Shown here: positions 38,972 to 50,300 of the stretch, one piece after another
Layout: the number at the start of each line of letters is the position of its first letter
Position numbering within the stretch: the first letter of the stretch is position 1
Position numbers and translations under genes: made by a program
From: Rhizobium sp. ACO-34A
GTDB taxonomy: Bacteria; Pseudomonadota; Alphaproteobacteria; Rhizobiales; Rhizobiaceae
DNA: 64,000 nt
NCBI GenBank assembly: GCA_002600635.1
Contig: CP021371.1
Span: forward strand, 2,483,001 to 2,547,000
Direction: 5' to 3'
Notes under the pieces: generated by a model
Databases searched by the model: none
What the model was told of the DNA's origin: nothing
The model's input: only the letters and a program-made list of their open reading frames with translations

Positions 38972-39048
38972 GTCTGTGTTCCTGTTCATAGGGCGGTTCA
39001 AGGGCCGCCTATTGATCATCTGTGCGCCGGATCGACGCCTGTAACTCC

Positions 39049-39076
39049 GTCATCCTCGGGCTTGTCCCGAGGATCT
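39049..39076. repeat. Left 28-bp inverted repeat flanking the GIY-YIG gene
   Basis: gtcatcctcgggcttgtccc continuing to gaggatct. It is the exact reverse complement of 39450-39477 and is itself a palindrome (ATCCTCGGG/CCCGAGGAT around a short loop). Confidence 0.9.
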
Positions 39077-39085
39077 GCCGACCTC

Positions 39086-39427
39086 TCAATTGTAGTCGGC
39101 CCAACGCTTCGTATTCCGGTTCGGCATAAAAACGTTCTCGACAACATCGATCTTCTCATAAAGGTCCAGCCATGTCGGGTTTAGCCCCTCAATGAGCTTG
39201 ATCTTCCATTCCCGGAGATAACGCTTCAGCGACTTCTCCCGCTGGATGGCAAGAACGATGTTCGGATGTGTCTCAAACCAAACCAGTACCTTGGCATTGT
39301 ATTTGGAGGTGTATCCCTTTCTCACTTCATTCCGGTGCTCCCACACCCGCCCATGCAGATCGCTGGTGACACCGACATAGATGACGCCGCGCGGCTTGTC
39401 CGACATCATGTAGACAAAGCCGCACAT
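39086..39427 (-). CDS. GIY-YIG nuclease family protein inside the suf operon
   Basis: A 113-residue single-domain nuclease of the UPF0213/YhbQ type. The GIY-YIG pair is seen as FVYMM and VIYVGVTSDL (residues about 4-23), the catalytic Arg in DLHGRVWEH, and the metal-binding Glu in IQREKSLKRYLREWK near residue 71. The frame stays open upstream to 39535, but that part is the translated 28-bp repeat and sufB end, so ATG 39427 is the start. The gene is bounded by perfect 28-bp inverted repeats at 39049 and 39450 and separates sufB from sufC. It has no obvious role in cluster assembly and looks like a mobile passenger. Confidence 0.85.
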   Translation of the reverse strand: MCGFVYMMSDKPRGVIYVGVTSDLHGRVWEHRNEVRKGYTSKYNAKVLVWFETHPNIVLAIQREKSLKRYLREWKIKLIEGLNPTWLDLYEKIDVVENVFMPNRNTKRWADYN

Positions 39428-39449
39428 CCTGCTCAGCCTTGCCGCTGGT

Positions 39450-39477
39450 AGATCCTCGGGACAAGCCCGAGGATGAC
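39450..39477. repeat. Right 28-bp inverted repeat flanking the GIY-YIG gene
   Basis: Exact reverse complement of 39049-39076; it lies 23 bp upstream of the GIY-YIG start codon and 39 bp beyond the sufB stop. Confidence 0.9.
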
Positions 39478-39515
39478 GACAGAGAGATGAGGCGCGGACA
39501 AGGGCAAAACCATAA

Positions 39516-40984
<1,469 letters not shown>

Positions 40985-41095
40985 TTGCGTTCTCCAATCT
41001 TGCCGGGTCCAAGGTCCGGCAGCTTGTCAACGTTTGAAGCGGGGAAACCCGCCCTTATGTAAGCGCCAGAGGCGGATTTTCATCCCTTCTGGCAA

Positions 41096-41125
41096 GGATA
41101 AAATTGTATTTTGCCAATTTTATCC
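41096..41125. repeat. AT-rich perfect inverted repeat between iscS-like gene and sufB
   Basis: GGATAAAATTG and CAATTTTATCC, 11 bp each, face each other across 8 bp in the 162-bp gap before sufB. The AT-rich stem stands out from its GC-rich surroundings. It may be an RNA processing hairpin or a regulator site. Confidence 0.6.
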
Positions 41126-41146
41126 AAGTCTTCCTTGTTCAGACCC

Positions 41147-42312
41147 TCATGCGGCCTGACCGGACAATTTCCGCCGTGCCGCGACCCGCGCGAAAATCCC
41201 GATGGCGAGATCGACTTCCTCGCTCGTCGTCGAGGGACCAAGGGACATGCGCAGCCCCCCGTTTTCGCATCCTCGCCCATCGCGGTCAGCACATGGCTCG
41301 CCCCGACCTTGCCGGAGGAGCAGGCAGCGCCCGCCGAAAGGGAAAGCCCTTCCAGATCGAACGCGATCTGACCGGTCTCGGCCTTCAACCCCGGCAGGGT
41401 GAAGAAACTCGTATTCGCCACCCGCGTAACGTCGTGGCCATAAACCACCACGTCCGGCGCGGCCTCCCGCATGCCTTTTTCCAGCCGGTCGCGCAAGGCA
41501 CCGATTGCCGCATTGCGGCTATCGAGATCGGCCATCATGAAGGCGGCCGCCGCACCGAAACCGGCGATAGCCGCGACATTTTCCGTGCCGGCGCGATGGC
41601 CTTTTTCCTGCCCGCCACCGCGAATGAGCGGCGCAGGCATCAGGGTCTCGCCGCGACTGACAAGTGCTGCAGCCCCCTTCGGACCGGCGATCTTGTGAGC
41701 CGAAAGGATCAGGAAATCAGCGCCGAGGCATTCCATATCGAGCGACAGCCGACCGGCAGCCTGCACGGCATCGACGACCAGCAGGCCACCCCGCGCCCGA
41801 ACGATCTTCGCCGCCGCCTCTACCGGCTGCACGATACCCGTCTCGTTGTTGACCATCATGATCGCCACCAGCGCCATGCCGTCTTGCGGATTGTGTCCGG
41901 CAAGCAGGCGCTCAAGCGCTTCGAGATCGACCACGCCGCTGCGCAGCACCGGGATTTCGGTGACGCGGTCGGCCGGAAAACGACCGCCCTCGCGGATCGC
42001 CGGATGTTCGATTGCCGATACATAGAGACGGCCGATGGAAAGCTGAGCCCGGCCCATGCGGAAATGCGGCGTCAGCACCAGATTGGCGGCTTCGGTGGCG
42101 CTCGACGTGAAGATCACCGACGCGGGACTGGCGCCAACCAGCGTCGCGACATCCCGGCGGGCAGCCTCGACGACAGCACGCGCCGCACGCCCTTCGGCAT
42201 GAACGGAGGACGGATTGCCGGGGAGCGCAAGCGCATCGACCATGGCAAGGCGCGCGGGCTCGCAAAGCGGCGCCGTGGCATTCCAGTCGAAATAGATGCG
42301 TTGCCTGCTCAT
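41147..42312 (-). pseudogene. IscS/NifS-like cysteine desulfurase, frameshifted near the C-terminus
   Basis: PLP-dependent cysteine desulfurase of about 388 residues once restored, first gene of the suf operon. The start ATG 42312 gives SRQRIYFDWNATAPL. The PLP lysine is in LSAHKIAGPKGAAALVSRG near residue 200 and the active-site Cys in LSAGAACSSGKVGASHVL near residue 330. The homology leaves the frame at the six-C run 41255-41260 and continues in another frame (LRMSLGPSTTSEEVDLAIGI) to a stop at 41147. One base missing from that homopolymer explains it. Left unrepaired, the frame runs on to 41080 with an unrelated tail. Confidence 0.85.
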
Positions 42313-42417
42313 CGGCTCTTTACTGACGCTCCTCACCCGCAACCGGCGCATTTTCCTTGAAATTTCCGCCGGGCTTGTCCTATGACACGATCCAACATGG
42401 ATGGACAGCCATTCCAG

Positions 42418-42434
42418 TTTTGAACCGTTCTAAA
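42418..42434. promoter_or_regulatory. Candidate Irr-binding ICE motif upstream of the suf operon
   Basis: Minus strand TTTAGAACGGTTCAAAA, a near-perfect match to the iron-control element pattern TTTRGAAYNRTTCYAAA as I recall it for Irr. It lies 106-122 bp upstream of the iscS-like start and also upstream of the divergent hydrolase gene at 42528. A further half-site, ttttagaaaag, follows. Confidence 0.55.
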
Positions 42435-42451
42435 CTTTGTTTTAGAAAAGC

Positions 42452-42472
42452 TGACTGACTTCGTCAAGTCAG
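42452..42472. promoter_or_regulatory. Candidate IRO-like site (RirA) beside the ICE motif
   Basis: TGACTGACTTCGTCA fits the TGA-N9-TCA pattern (42452-42466), and CTGACTT-cgtc-AAGTCAG at 42455-42472 is a perfect 7-bp inverted repeat. RirA and Irr both act on suf genes in rhizobia, so the position is sensible. The pattern is short and could arise by chance. Confidence 0.35.
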
Positions 42473-42527
42473 ATGTCTGAAACAGCAGTTGGTGAACCCG
42501 GATTTTTTCACAGGGACTGGAGTCTCA

Positions 42528-43205
42528 ATGCCCGAAGTGATTTTCAATGGCCCGGCGGGCCGCCTCGAAGGACGCTACCAGCCATCCAAGGAGAAAAGCG
42601 CGCCGATCGCCATCATCCTGCATCCGCATCCGCAGTTCGGCGGAACGATGAACAACCCGATCGTCTATCAGTTGTTCTACATGTTCCAGAAGCGCGGCTT
42701 CACCACCCTGCGCTTCAACTTCCGCAGCATCGGCCGCAGCCAGGGTGAATTCGACCACGGCGCGGGCGAGCTTTCGGATGCGGCATCCGCGCTCGACTGG
42801 GTGCAGAGTCTGCATCCAGACTCGAAGAGCTGCTGGGTCGCCGGCTATTCCTTCGGCGCCTGGATCGGCATGCAGCTCCTGATGCGCCGGCCTGAAATCG
42901 AAGGCTTCATGTCGATTGCTCCGCAGCCGAACATCTATGACTTCTCCTTCCTCGCACCCTGCCCTTCGTCCGGCCTCATCATCCATGGCGATTCCGACAA
43001 GGTTGCGCCGGAAAAGGACGTACAGGGCCTCGTCGACAAGCTGAAGACCCAGAAGGGCATCCTGATCACCCACAAGACGATCCCGGGCGCCAACCACTTC
43101 TTCAACGGCCAGGTGGAAACCCTGATGTCGGAATGCGAGGACTATCTCGACCGTCGCCTCGATGGCGATCTGGTTCCGGAACCGGCCGCCAAGCGCATCC
43201 GCTGA
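42528..43205 (+). CDS. Alpha/beta hydrolase
   Basis: A 225-residue alpha/beta-fold hydrolase. The nucleophile serine is in VAGYSFGAWIGMQ near residue 107, the acid in IIHGDSDKVAPEKD near residue 164 and the histidine in IPGANHFFNGQ near residue 200. The LHPHPQFGGTMNNPIV opening near residue 29 is typical of a conserved proteobacterial subfamily of unknown substrate. The ATG at 42528 follows GGAG by 7 nt. It is divergent from the suf operon and is followed by a terminator. Confidence 0.85.
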   Translation: MPEVIFNGPAGRLEGRYQPSKEKSAPIAIILHPHPQFGGTMNNPIVYQLFYMFQKRGFTTLRFNFRSIGRSQGEFDHGAGELSDAASALDWVQSLHPDSKSCWVAGYSFGAWIGMQLLMRRPEIEGFMSIAPQPNIYDFSFLAPCPSSGLIIHGDSDKVAPEKDVQGLVDKLKTQKGILITHKTIPGANHFFNGQVETLMSECEDYLDRRLDGDLVPEPAAKRIR

Positions 43206-43223
43206 TATCAGGAACATCAGTTC

Positions 43224-43255
43224 AAAGGCGTCGACCGAAAGGCCGGCGCTTTTTC
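43224..43255 (+). terminator. Intrinsic terminator after the alpha/beta hydrolase gene
   Basis: Stem AAAGGCGTCGACC paired with GGCCGGCGCTTTT (one mismatch, wobbles) around GAAA, followed by a T-rich tail ttttcttttc. Confidence 0.7.
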
Positions 43256-43357
43256 TTTTCGGTGTCATCCCACCAACATTGACAAGGGCGATGGAGATAG
43301 TTCTCAATTGAACAATTGAGACATCCTCCCTTTCCGCCAGCCGATGATACGACCGCA

Positions 43358-44221
43358 ATGACCGGAAGCCTTTCCTTCGATGCCATCGGGTTTGCCGGTG
43401 GCGGAAACCGCTGCTACTGGCAGAGTGGCTTCTTCGAGGCCCTGAACGCCCGCCATCCGCAAAGTCCCTCATACTATGTCGCCGTCTCGGCCGGAGCCTA
43501 TCATTGTGCGATGAACCTTGCCGGTGTTCGCGAACGCGTGCTCGCTGCGGCCTTTGCCTTTGCCGAACGCGGCCTGCCCGATATCGACTGGTCCGCCTTG
43601 CGCCGGGGGCGTTCACCTCTGGTGGTCGGTGGGCTGTTTCGCGATTTCCTGACGGAGCAGTTCGGCGAGACGGAACTGGCCGCGCTGCACGCCGCGCCGC
43701 CGATCCTGATCCAGCTTTCGGTCCCGCCGGCATGGATGCCGGGAGGGATTGCGGCTCTCGGCTCGATCACCGCCTACCAGATCGAGAAGCGCCTCACCGG
43801 TGGCGCGCATTCCAAGGCCGGTTCCCATCTCGGGCTGAAGCCCGCATGGATATCCACCCATGAGATCGACAGCCCGGCCATGCTCGTCGATGCCATCATG
43901 GCGACCTCCTCGGTGCCGCCCTTCATGCCGGTGGGCAATATAGGCGGCAGGACCTGTCTTGACGGCGGACTGGTAGACAATCCGCCCCTCCGCAAGCTCA
44001 CGGAAACGGAAAATGCAGGTGGTCGAACGCTGCTGCTGACGACCCGTTACGGCAAGACCCTGCCCTCGGCACCGGGGCGAATCGTTGTCGGCCCGAGCGA
44101 GGATATCCCGGTCGACAAATTCACTGTCGGCGATGCGGACGGACTGCGCCACGCCTGCGCGGTCGGACGACGGGACGGCGAGGCTTTTGCCGAGCGGCTT
44201 CCGGAACTGCTGTCCGGCTGA
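43358..44221 (+). CDS. Patatin-like phospholipase family protein
   Basis: A 287-residue patatin-type acyl hydrolase. The glycine-rich oxyanion loop is FAGGGNRCYWQSGF near residue 12, the nucleophile serine is in VAVSAGAYHCAM near residue 45 (first glycine of GxSxG replaced by Ala), and the catalytic Asp is in CLDGGLVDNPPL near residue 205. The ATG at 43358 is chosen because earlier codons carry no conserved sequence. The substrate is unknown; lipids are typical. Confidence 0.82.
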   Translation: MTGSLSFDAIGFAGGGNRCYWQSGFFEALNARHPQSPSYYVAVSAGAYHCAMNLAGVRERVLAAAFAFAERGLPDIDWSALRRGRSPLVVGGLFRDFLTEQFGETELAALHAAPPILIQLSVPPAWMPGGIAALGSITAYQIEKRLTGGAHSKAGSHLGLKPAWISTHEIDSPAMLVDAIMATSSVPPFMPVGNIGGRTCLDGGLVDNPPLRKLTETENAGGRTLLLTTRYGKTLPSAPGRIVVGPSEDIPVDKFTVGDADGLRHACAVGRRDGEAFAERLPELLSG

Positions 44222-44227
44222 AACGCC

Positions 44228-45352
44228 CTATTTCCGGGTATGCGCCACGACGCCGCCGCTCACAGCCTGGCGCGCACCGGTCGTGTCCGGAAAGGTCAAA
44301 GGCAACCCCTTCAGCGACCGGGCAGCAAGATAGGCCCAGGCCTCCGCCTCCATGGCATCGCCATCGAAACCCGCGTCTTCGGCGGAGAGTACCGCCGATC
44401 CATGATGCGACGCGAGTTCCCTGAGATCCGCCATGATGATGCGATTGTGCCGGCCGCCACCGCAGACGATGAAGGTCCTTGGCATTTCCGGCAGGTGACC
44501 GGCAGATTTCAGGATCGCGGCAGCCGTCAGATAGGCAAGCGTGCGCGCGCCATCGGAAAGCTCCGCTTCGCCTCCCGCCGGCGGCAGGAAGTCGTTGCGA
44601 TCGAGCGAACGGCGCTTTTCGGCAGTGAAGAACGGATTGCCGAGATAACGCTCGGCAAGTGAGGCAACCACCCGCCCTTCGGAGGCGATCATCCCGCCCT
44701 GATCATAGGGAACGCCGGCATGGGTTTCGACCCACTGGTCGATCAGCGTGTTGCCCGGTCCGCTGTCGAAGGCGATGATCGCGCCATCGCGTCCGAGGAA
44801 CGTCAGGTTGGATATGCCGCCGATATTGACGAAACAGACCGGCCACGCGGCATTCTTCAGCCCTTCAGCCAATGCCGCGTGATAGGCGGGAACCAGTGGC
44901 GCACCCTGCCCGCCATGCCCCATGTCATTGGCGCGCATGTCGTAGACCACATCGATACCGGTTTCAGCCGCCAGCAGCGACCCGTCACCGATCTGCACCG
45001 TCAGCGCCTCGTCAGGCCGGTGCAGCACCGTCTGGCCATGAAACCCGACAATGTCGATGTCGGCGGCGCTCAATCCGTTCAACTCCAGAAACTGCTTTAC
45101 AGCCTCCGCATGGCGAAGCGTCAGCTCCCGTTCCAGATCAGCGAGGATCCCGGGCCGTTCCGTCCGCATACGGATCGTCTTTGCATCCTCCAGCCCCTGT
45201 TTGAGACGCTCGCGGAAAGCGGGATCATAGGGCACGGCGAGGAACGGACCACGTTCGACGAGGTTTTCGCCATCGGTCGCCAGCATGGCGACATCGATCC
45301 CGTCCATCGACGTGCCGCTCATCAGGCCGATTGCCCGCATCAGTTCACTCAC
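44228..45352 (-). CDS. anmK: Anhydro-N-acetylmuramic acid kinase AnmK
   Basis: Phosphorylates and opens 1,6-anhydro-MurNAc in peptidoglycan recycling. The 374-residue protein starts with the family motif [18 protein letters not shown], followed by [11 protein letters not shown] near residue 95 and [14 protein letters not shown] near residue 195. A GTG at 45352, preceded by GGGAG, is the best start; an in-frame ATG lies at 45340. Its start is divergent from tyrS, 151 bp away. Confidence 0.92.
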   Translation of the reverse strand: MSELMRAIGLMSGTSMDGIDVAMLATDGENLVERGPFLAVPYDPAFRERLKQGLEDAKTIRMRTERPGILADLERELTLRHAEAVKQFLELNGLSAADIDIVGFHGQTVLHRPDEALTVQIGDGSLLAAETGIDVVYDMRANDMGHGGQGAPLVPAYHAALAEGLKNAAWPVCFVNIGGISNLTFLGRDGAIIAFDSGPGNTLIDQWVETHAGVPYDQGGMIASEGRVVASLAERYLGNPFFTAEKRRSLDRNDFLPPAGGEAELSDGARTLAYLTAAAILKSAGHLPEMPRTFIVCGGGRHNRIIMADLRELASHHGSAVLSAEDAGFDGDAMEAEAWAYLAARSLKGLPLTFPDTTGARQAVSGGVVAHTRK

Positions 45353-45502
45353 GCTGCACTCCCGTCCTTCACGGCTTCCGATGGCGGCTCGAATGAGTCG
45401 CATCAGCAACATTCATGGCCGAAAGACGTGCACATTTCAAAAAACAGTGCTAAAGCCGCCGCGAAATTTAATGTCCCGCACGATCCAGAGAGTTCCAAGG
45501 TC

Positions 45503-46759
45503 ATGACGAAGCTCAAGTCCGATTTCCTCCGCACCATGCATGAGCGCGGCTTCATTCATCAGATTTCCGATGAAAGCGGCCTCGACGATCTGCTGAGCAA
45601 GGAAAGCGTCACGGCCTATATCGGCTTCGACCCGACAGCACCTTCGCTTCATGCCGGCGGCCTCATCCAGATCATGATGCTGCACTGGTTCCAGGCGACC
45701 GGCCACCAGCCGATCTCGCTGATGGGCGGCGGCACCGGCATGGTCGGCGATCCTTCCTTCAAGGAGGAGGCCCGCCAGTTGATGACCATCGACACGATCG
45801 AGAGCAACATCGCCTCGATCAAGCGCGTGTTCGCCAACTACCTCGATTACGACAAGGGTCCGAAGAGCGGCGCCCTGATGATCAACAACGCCGAATGGCT
45901 GCGTTCGCTCAACTACCTCGAATTCCTGCGCGATGTCGGCCGTCACTTCTCGGTCAACCGCATGCTGTCCTTCGACAGCGTGAAGACACGCCTCGACCGC
46001 GAGCAGTCGCTGTCCTTCCTCGAATTCAACTACATGATCCTGCAGGCCTACGACTTCGTGGAACTGGCCAAGCGCTACGATTGCCGGCTGCAGATGGGCG
46101 GCTCCGACCAGTGGGGCAACATCGTCAACGGCATCGACCTCGGCCACCGCATGGGCACGCAGCAGCTCTACGCGCTGACATCGCCGCTGCTCACCACGTC
46201 TTCGGGCGCGAAGATGGGCAAGTCGGTGAACGGCGCCGTCTGGCTGAACCCGGACATGCTGTCGGCCTATGACTTCTGGCAGTACTGGCGCAACACGGAA
46301 GACGCCGACGTCGCGCGCTTCCTGAAGCTTTACACGACGCTGCCCATGGACGAGATCGCTCGTCTTGCAGCGCTCGGCGGCTCTGAGATCAACGAGGTCA
46401 AGAAAATCCTCGCGACCGAGATCACCGCCATGCTGCATGGCCGTGAAGCCGCCGAACAGGCAGCGGAAACCGCCCGCAAGACCTTCGAGGAAGGCGGCCT
46501 TGCCGAAAACCTTCCGTCGATCGAGGTGCCCGCCGCAGAACTCGACGCCGGCCTCGGCCTGCTGTCGCTGATCGTGCGCGCCGGCCTCGCCGGTTCGAAC
46601 GGCGAAGCCCGCCGCCATGTTCAGGGCGGCGCGGTCAAGATCAACGACGCCGCCGTCAGCGACGAGCGCATGACCATCGGCAGCGGCGAAATCACCGCCG
46701 ATGGCGTCATCAAGGTCTCGCTCGGCAAGAAGAAGCATATTCTGGTTCGCCCGGCCTGA
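45503..46759 (+). CDS. tyrS: Tyrosyl-tRNA synthetase TyrS
   Basis: Charges tRNA-Tyr, 418 residues. The HIGH-like motif is in [12 protein letters not shown] near residue 47, the KMSKS-like motif in [12 protein letters not shown] near residue 235, and a C-terminal S4 RNA-binding domain is near residues 350-415. The ATG at 45503 begins [16 protein letters not shown], the usual N-terminus; the open frame extending upstream lies antisense to anmK and is not coding. A strong terminator follows. Confidence 0.96.
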   Translation: MTKLKSDFLRTMHERGFIHQISDESGLDDLLSKESVTAYIGFDPTAPSLHAGGLIQIMMLHWFQATGHQPISLMGGGTGMVGDPSFKEEARQLMTIDTIESNIASIKRVFANYLDYDKGPKSGALMINNAEWLRSLNYLEFLRDVGRHFSVNRMLSFDSVKTRLDREQSLSFLEFNYMILQAYDFVELAKRYDCRLQMGGSDQWGNIVNGIDLGHRMGTQQLYALTSPLLTTSSGAKMGKSVNGAVWLNPDMLSAYDFWQYWRNTEDADVARFLKLYTTLPMDEIARLAALGGSEINEVKKILATEITAMLHGREAAEQAAETARKTFEEGGLAENLPSIEVPAAELDAGLGLLSLIVRAGLAGSNGEARRHVQGGAVKINDAAVSDERMTIGSGEITADGVIKVSLGKKKHILVRPA

Positions 46760-46808
46760 TCTGGCCGGACAGCCGACGCTGATACGGCCAAACATGGATA
46801 GACAAACG

Positions 46809-46841
46809 AACCGCTCGCAACGCCCGTTGCGGGCGGTTTTT
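46809..46841 (+). terminator. Intrinsic terminator after tyrS
   Basis: Stem AACCGCTCGCAAC paired with GTTGCGGGCGGTT around a four-base loop and followed by TTT-C-TTT. Strong, canonical form. Confidence 0.85.
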
Positions 46842-46884
46842 CTTTCCGGCAATCTCACGGGCCTGATTTGGGAGGAGGTGCGGC

Positions 46885-47277
46885 ATGGAGAAATTCACCG
46901 GTGGCTGTTTGTGCGGCAACGTCCGTTTCGTCGCCTCGGGACGACCGTACCGGGTCGGCATCTGCCACTGCCTCGACTGCCGAAAACATCACGGGGCCCT
47001 CTTTCATGCCTCGGCGATATTCCCGGAAACGTCGGTGAGCATCGAGGGCGAAACCCGCGACTATACGGGACGGTTTTTCTGCCCCCGCTGCGGCTCCTCC
47101 GTCTTTTCTCGAAGCGAAGATGAAATCGAGGTCAATCTCGGTTCTCTCGACGAGCCCGACCAGTTCAAGCCCACCTACGAACTCTGGACCATCCGGCGCG
47201 AGTCGTGGCTGCCGCCATTTCCGCTCGAGAGACGATATGAGCGGGACCGCGATCCCGTGAGCCGCTTCGAGGAGTAG
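46885..47277 (+). CDS. GFA (glutathione-dependent formaldehyde-activating) family protein
   Basis: A 130-residue zinc-binding protein of the GFA/CENP-V fold. The cysteine ligands are in GGCLCGNVRF (residues 7-16), ICHCLDCRKHHGALF near residue 27 and FFCPRCGSSVFSR near residue 64. GGAGG lies 9 nt upstream of the ATG. The family is named after a glutathione/formaldehyde enzyme, but most members have no proven activity. Confidence 0.88.
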   Translation: MEKFTGGCLCGNVRFVASGRPYRVGICHCLDCRKHHGALFHASAIFPETSVSIEGETRDYTGRFFCPRCGSSVFSRSEDEIEVNLGSLDEPDQFKPTYELWTIRRESWLPPFPLERRYERDRDPVSRFEE

Positions 47278-47285
47278 ATCGCTCT

Positions 47286-47388
47286 AGAGTCTGTCAGGTT
47301 CATTCTGAACCAGCCAGACTCTCATTTCTTTTGTTTTCGTTTGTCTTTTCGGGATAACCGGTTTCCACTTATCCCTGACAAACTCTAA
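47286..47388. repeat. Dispersed repeat with inverted ends
   Basis: agagtctgtcaggttca is mirrored by tgaaccagccagactct, then a T-rich stretch and gggataaccggtttccactt to atccctgacaaactct, which repeats the motif. It separates the GFA gene from the opposing AsmA-like gene. Confidence 0.55.
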
Positions 47389-50300
47389 TTACCGGAACTC
47401 GAAGATCTGCCGGAAGACGCCTGGCGCGATGATCGACAGCGGATTGATCGTCAGCTTCGGCTTGTCCGTTGCGCCGGACAGCTTGAAAGTGATGCCGAGC
47501 AACCCGCGGTCCCGGCCGTTGCCGAGCAGGATGCCGATCACCGGCAATTCGGCGAAGAGACGGTTGAGACCGTAGGCCGGCATGAAGGTGCCGGTCATGT
47601 CGATCCGCCCATTGACGTCCCGCACGGTTCCCTGAAGCGTTGCGCCGACCTGTTCCCCGCGAACGATGCCGTTGTCGATGCGAAGCGTCGAGTCCGAATA
47701 GACAAGACGGGCGAAGGCGCGCTGAAACTTGGCCGTGCTGACATCGATGTCCCGCTTCACCGCGCTGTTGAGGCTCCGGCCATCCGCGCCCGTCGGCGTG
47801 GAAACGATCGACTGCAGCCGCTGTTCGTTCTCCACCTGGAAATTGCGGATGTCGAGCGATCCGTTCCAGATCCCGTTCGCACCTTCCGCCAGCTTGAGGT
47901 TCAGCAGGCCTCCGACCATGTGGTCATAGAGATTGATGAAACGGCTGAGCGCGCCGGCATCGCTGCTGGTCACGGAAATCTCGCTGAGCCCTTCGGGCCG
48001 GCGCAATTTCGACACCAGCGCCTGTCCGGTATCCGTGACGGCTGAAACGTCGAGCCCTGTCGTCTTTCCAGCGCGTGAGGAATATGCCAGCGACACATTG
48101 CTCACGGCCTCGTCGCCGAAGCCGACGACACGGTCGAGCTTGGCCTGAAGCCGCAGATTCAGATTGCTGTCAGCGCCACCGCCACTGGCCTTGCCCCCGC
48201 CTGCGGCACCGCCGAAACCGGCCGGTCCATCGGATTTCATCTTGGCCAGCAGCGAGCGGAAATCCGCGGACTTTCCGGAAATATTGACGTCATAGGCACC
48301 CTTGGCGGAGCGCAGGGTCAGGGCGAAATCATCGCCCGGCGTAAACTGAAGGCGCGCGAAATCAGCAGAAATCAGCCCGTCCTTGCCTGTGGCGATGCTG
48401 CCCTTCGCGCCGAATCCGTCGCCATCCAGCACGAACTTGTCGATGTCGGTCTCGCCATTGTCGGCCTCGGTCGTCTCGAAGGTCGCCTTGGCATTGATGC
48501 CCTGCCCCTTCGACCAACCGATCCATGGCACCATCAGGTTTGCCGATTTCAGGTCGACGCTCACCGCCTGCCGTTTCTCATCGAGACGGGTCAGTTGGAC
48601 GACCACCGGTCCGTCGACGATATCGTCAAGGCCGGGCACGAGCTTCCTGCGACCGGCATTGTCGAGCGTGGCCTTCACCACGCGCTCGCGCGCCACGTCC
48701 GAATCGGAATCGACCGGCTCCGTCATGGCGATTTCCATGGGAACGCCGTCGATCCCCGCCTTGGCCTGCAGGCGCGCGGCGCGCGGATCGACATCGAGCG
48801 TTCCGTCGATATCCGAGATCTGACGATCGCCGAAGGGCTGGGCGACATCGACGCCCTGAAGCTGCAGGTTCGCCTTCCACACCGGCTCCGGCGGGTTCTG
48901 ATCGGCAATCAGGCCAAGACGAACCTGGGCGGTACCGCGCACGGTGCCGGAAAAGTCTTCCGGCGCAAAACCCACCCGCTGCAAGGCCCGCATCGGCTTG
49001 AACGAAACGAGTTCGGCAACGCCGTCCGCCGCACCGGAAACGGCGATATCGATGTCCGCCATCAACGGCTTTACGTAGACGTTTTCGAGCCCGAGCCTGC
49101 CGCCATCGATCTTCACCATGCGGCCGGAGGGGAAATAGGAGGTCGCAGTCTTGATATCGACGCTGACCTTGCCGCCGCTCATGTCGAAATGCGCATCCAT
49201 GTCCCTGAGCGGAGGGATCTCGCCGGTCACGTTCATCCGGGTATCGGCGACGTCGAAATTGATATTCAGTTCGTTGGCGTCGAGATGCAGCGGCTTCGGC
49301 TCGACGGACAAACGGTTCTGCGGAATGAAGACGGAAATCTGCCCGTTCGTGACGGTCCCGCCGAAGATATTCGCCAGCACCCATTTCCGTGGCTTGTCCG
49401 CCATCCAGTACGGCCAGAGCTGCTTGATGACGCCCGACTTCATGTTGTTGACGAGCGCATCGAACCGGATCTCGGGGCCGGTGCCACCAAAGCGGACATG
49501 CAGGTTGCCATCCATGGTGCCGGACGGCGTGGAGACTGACAGCGTGTCGAGCTGAAGCTCTTTCGCCTCGTTCACATAGCGACCGAAAACCTTGAGGGAG
49601 AACGGAAAAGGTGCATCTCCGGATGCGGGAACGGCGGCAACTCCCTGCGACACCAGAAGATCGATCCCGAAACCGCTGCCGGCGACGGTGTTGCCGGGCA
49701 GCCGGTCAAGATCGATGAGACCGCCAGAAAGCGGCAGCACCATCGGCCCGAACTCCATGCGCGAGGTCGGCGCGATTTCCAGCGTATCCTTGGCAAAATC
49801 ATAGCCGAAACTTAGCTCGGCCCGGGTCAGTTCCTGCGGGTTACCGTCGAAATAGAAGGTGCCTGCATGGCTGTTCAGAGTCAGCGACATTGCCGGCTTG
49901 TGGCCCTCGCCCGCCCGCTTGGCGGAAATGATGACCTCGGAGGAACCATCAAGCCCCTGCCGCGGATTGCCCGTCTTGTCACGCTTCAGCATGAAGGGCG
50001 TCAGCCGGAGATCGGCGATCCTGAGCGTGAGGGACTGCGCCCGGCCGCCATCGTTGACCGTCAGCGCCGTCAGCTCCGTCTGCTGACCGTTGATCGAGAC
50101 GGCGCCATAGATGGACAATGAATTATCCTGTCCGCGCTCCATCGCCAGATCGTCGACGGAAATCGTCATCGGGCGTCCGCTGACGCTGGTCGCGGAAATC
50201 TGCAAGCCCCCGACCCGCATGCGGTCGAGACCGCCCTTGGCGATGAACGACTGCACCGTATCGAGCTGAAGGAAAGCGTCTTCGAGAAGGGCCGGAATAC

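Noticed and set aside
44720..45502. Upstream extension of the tyrS frame
   Set aside because: Lies antisense to anmK; tyrS homology begins at ATG 45503.
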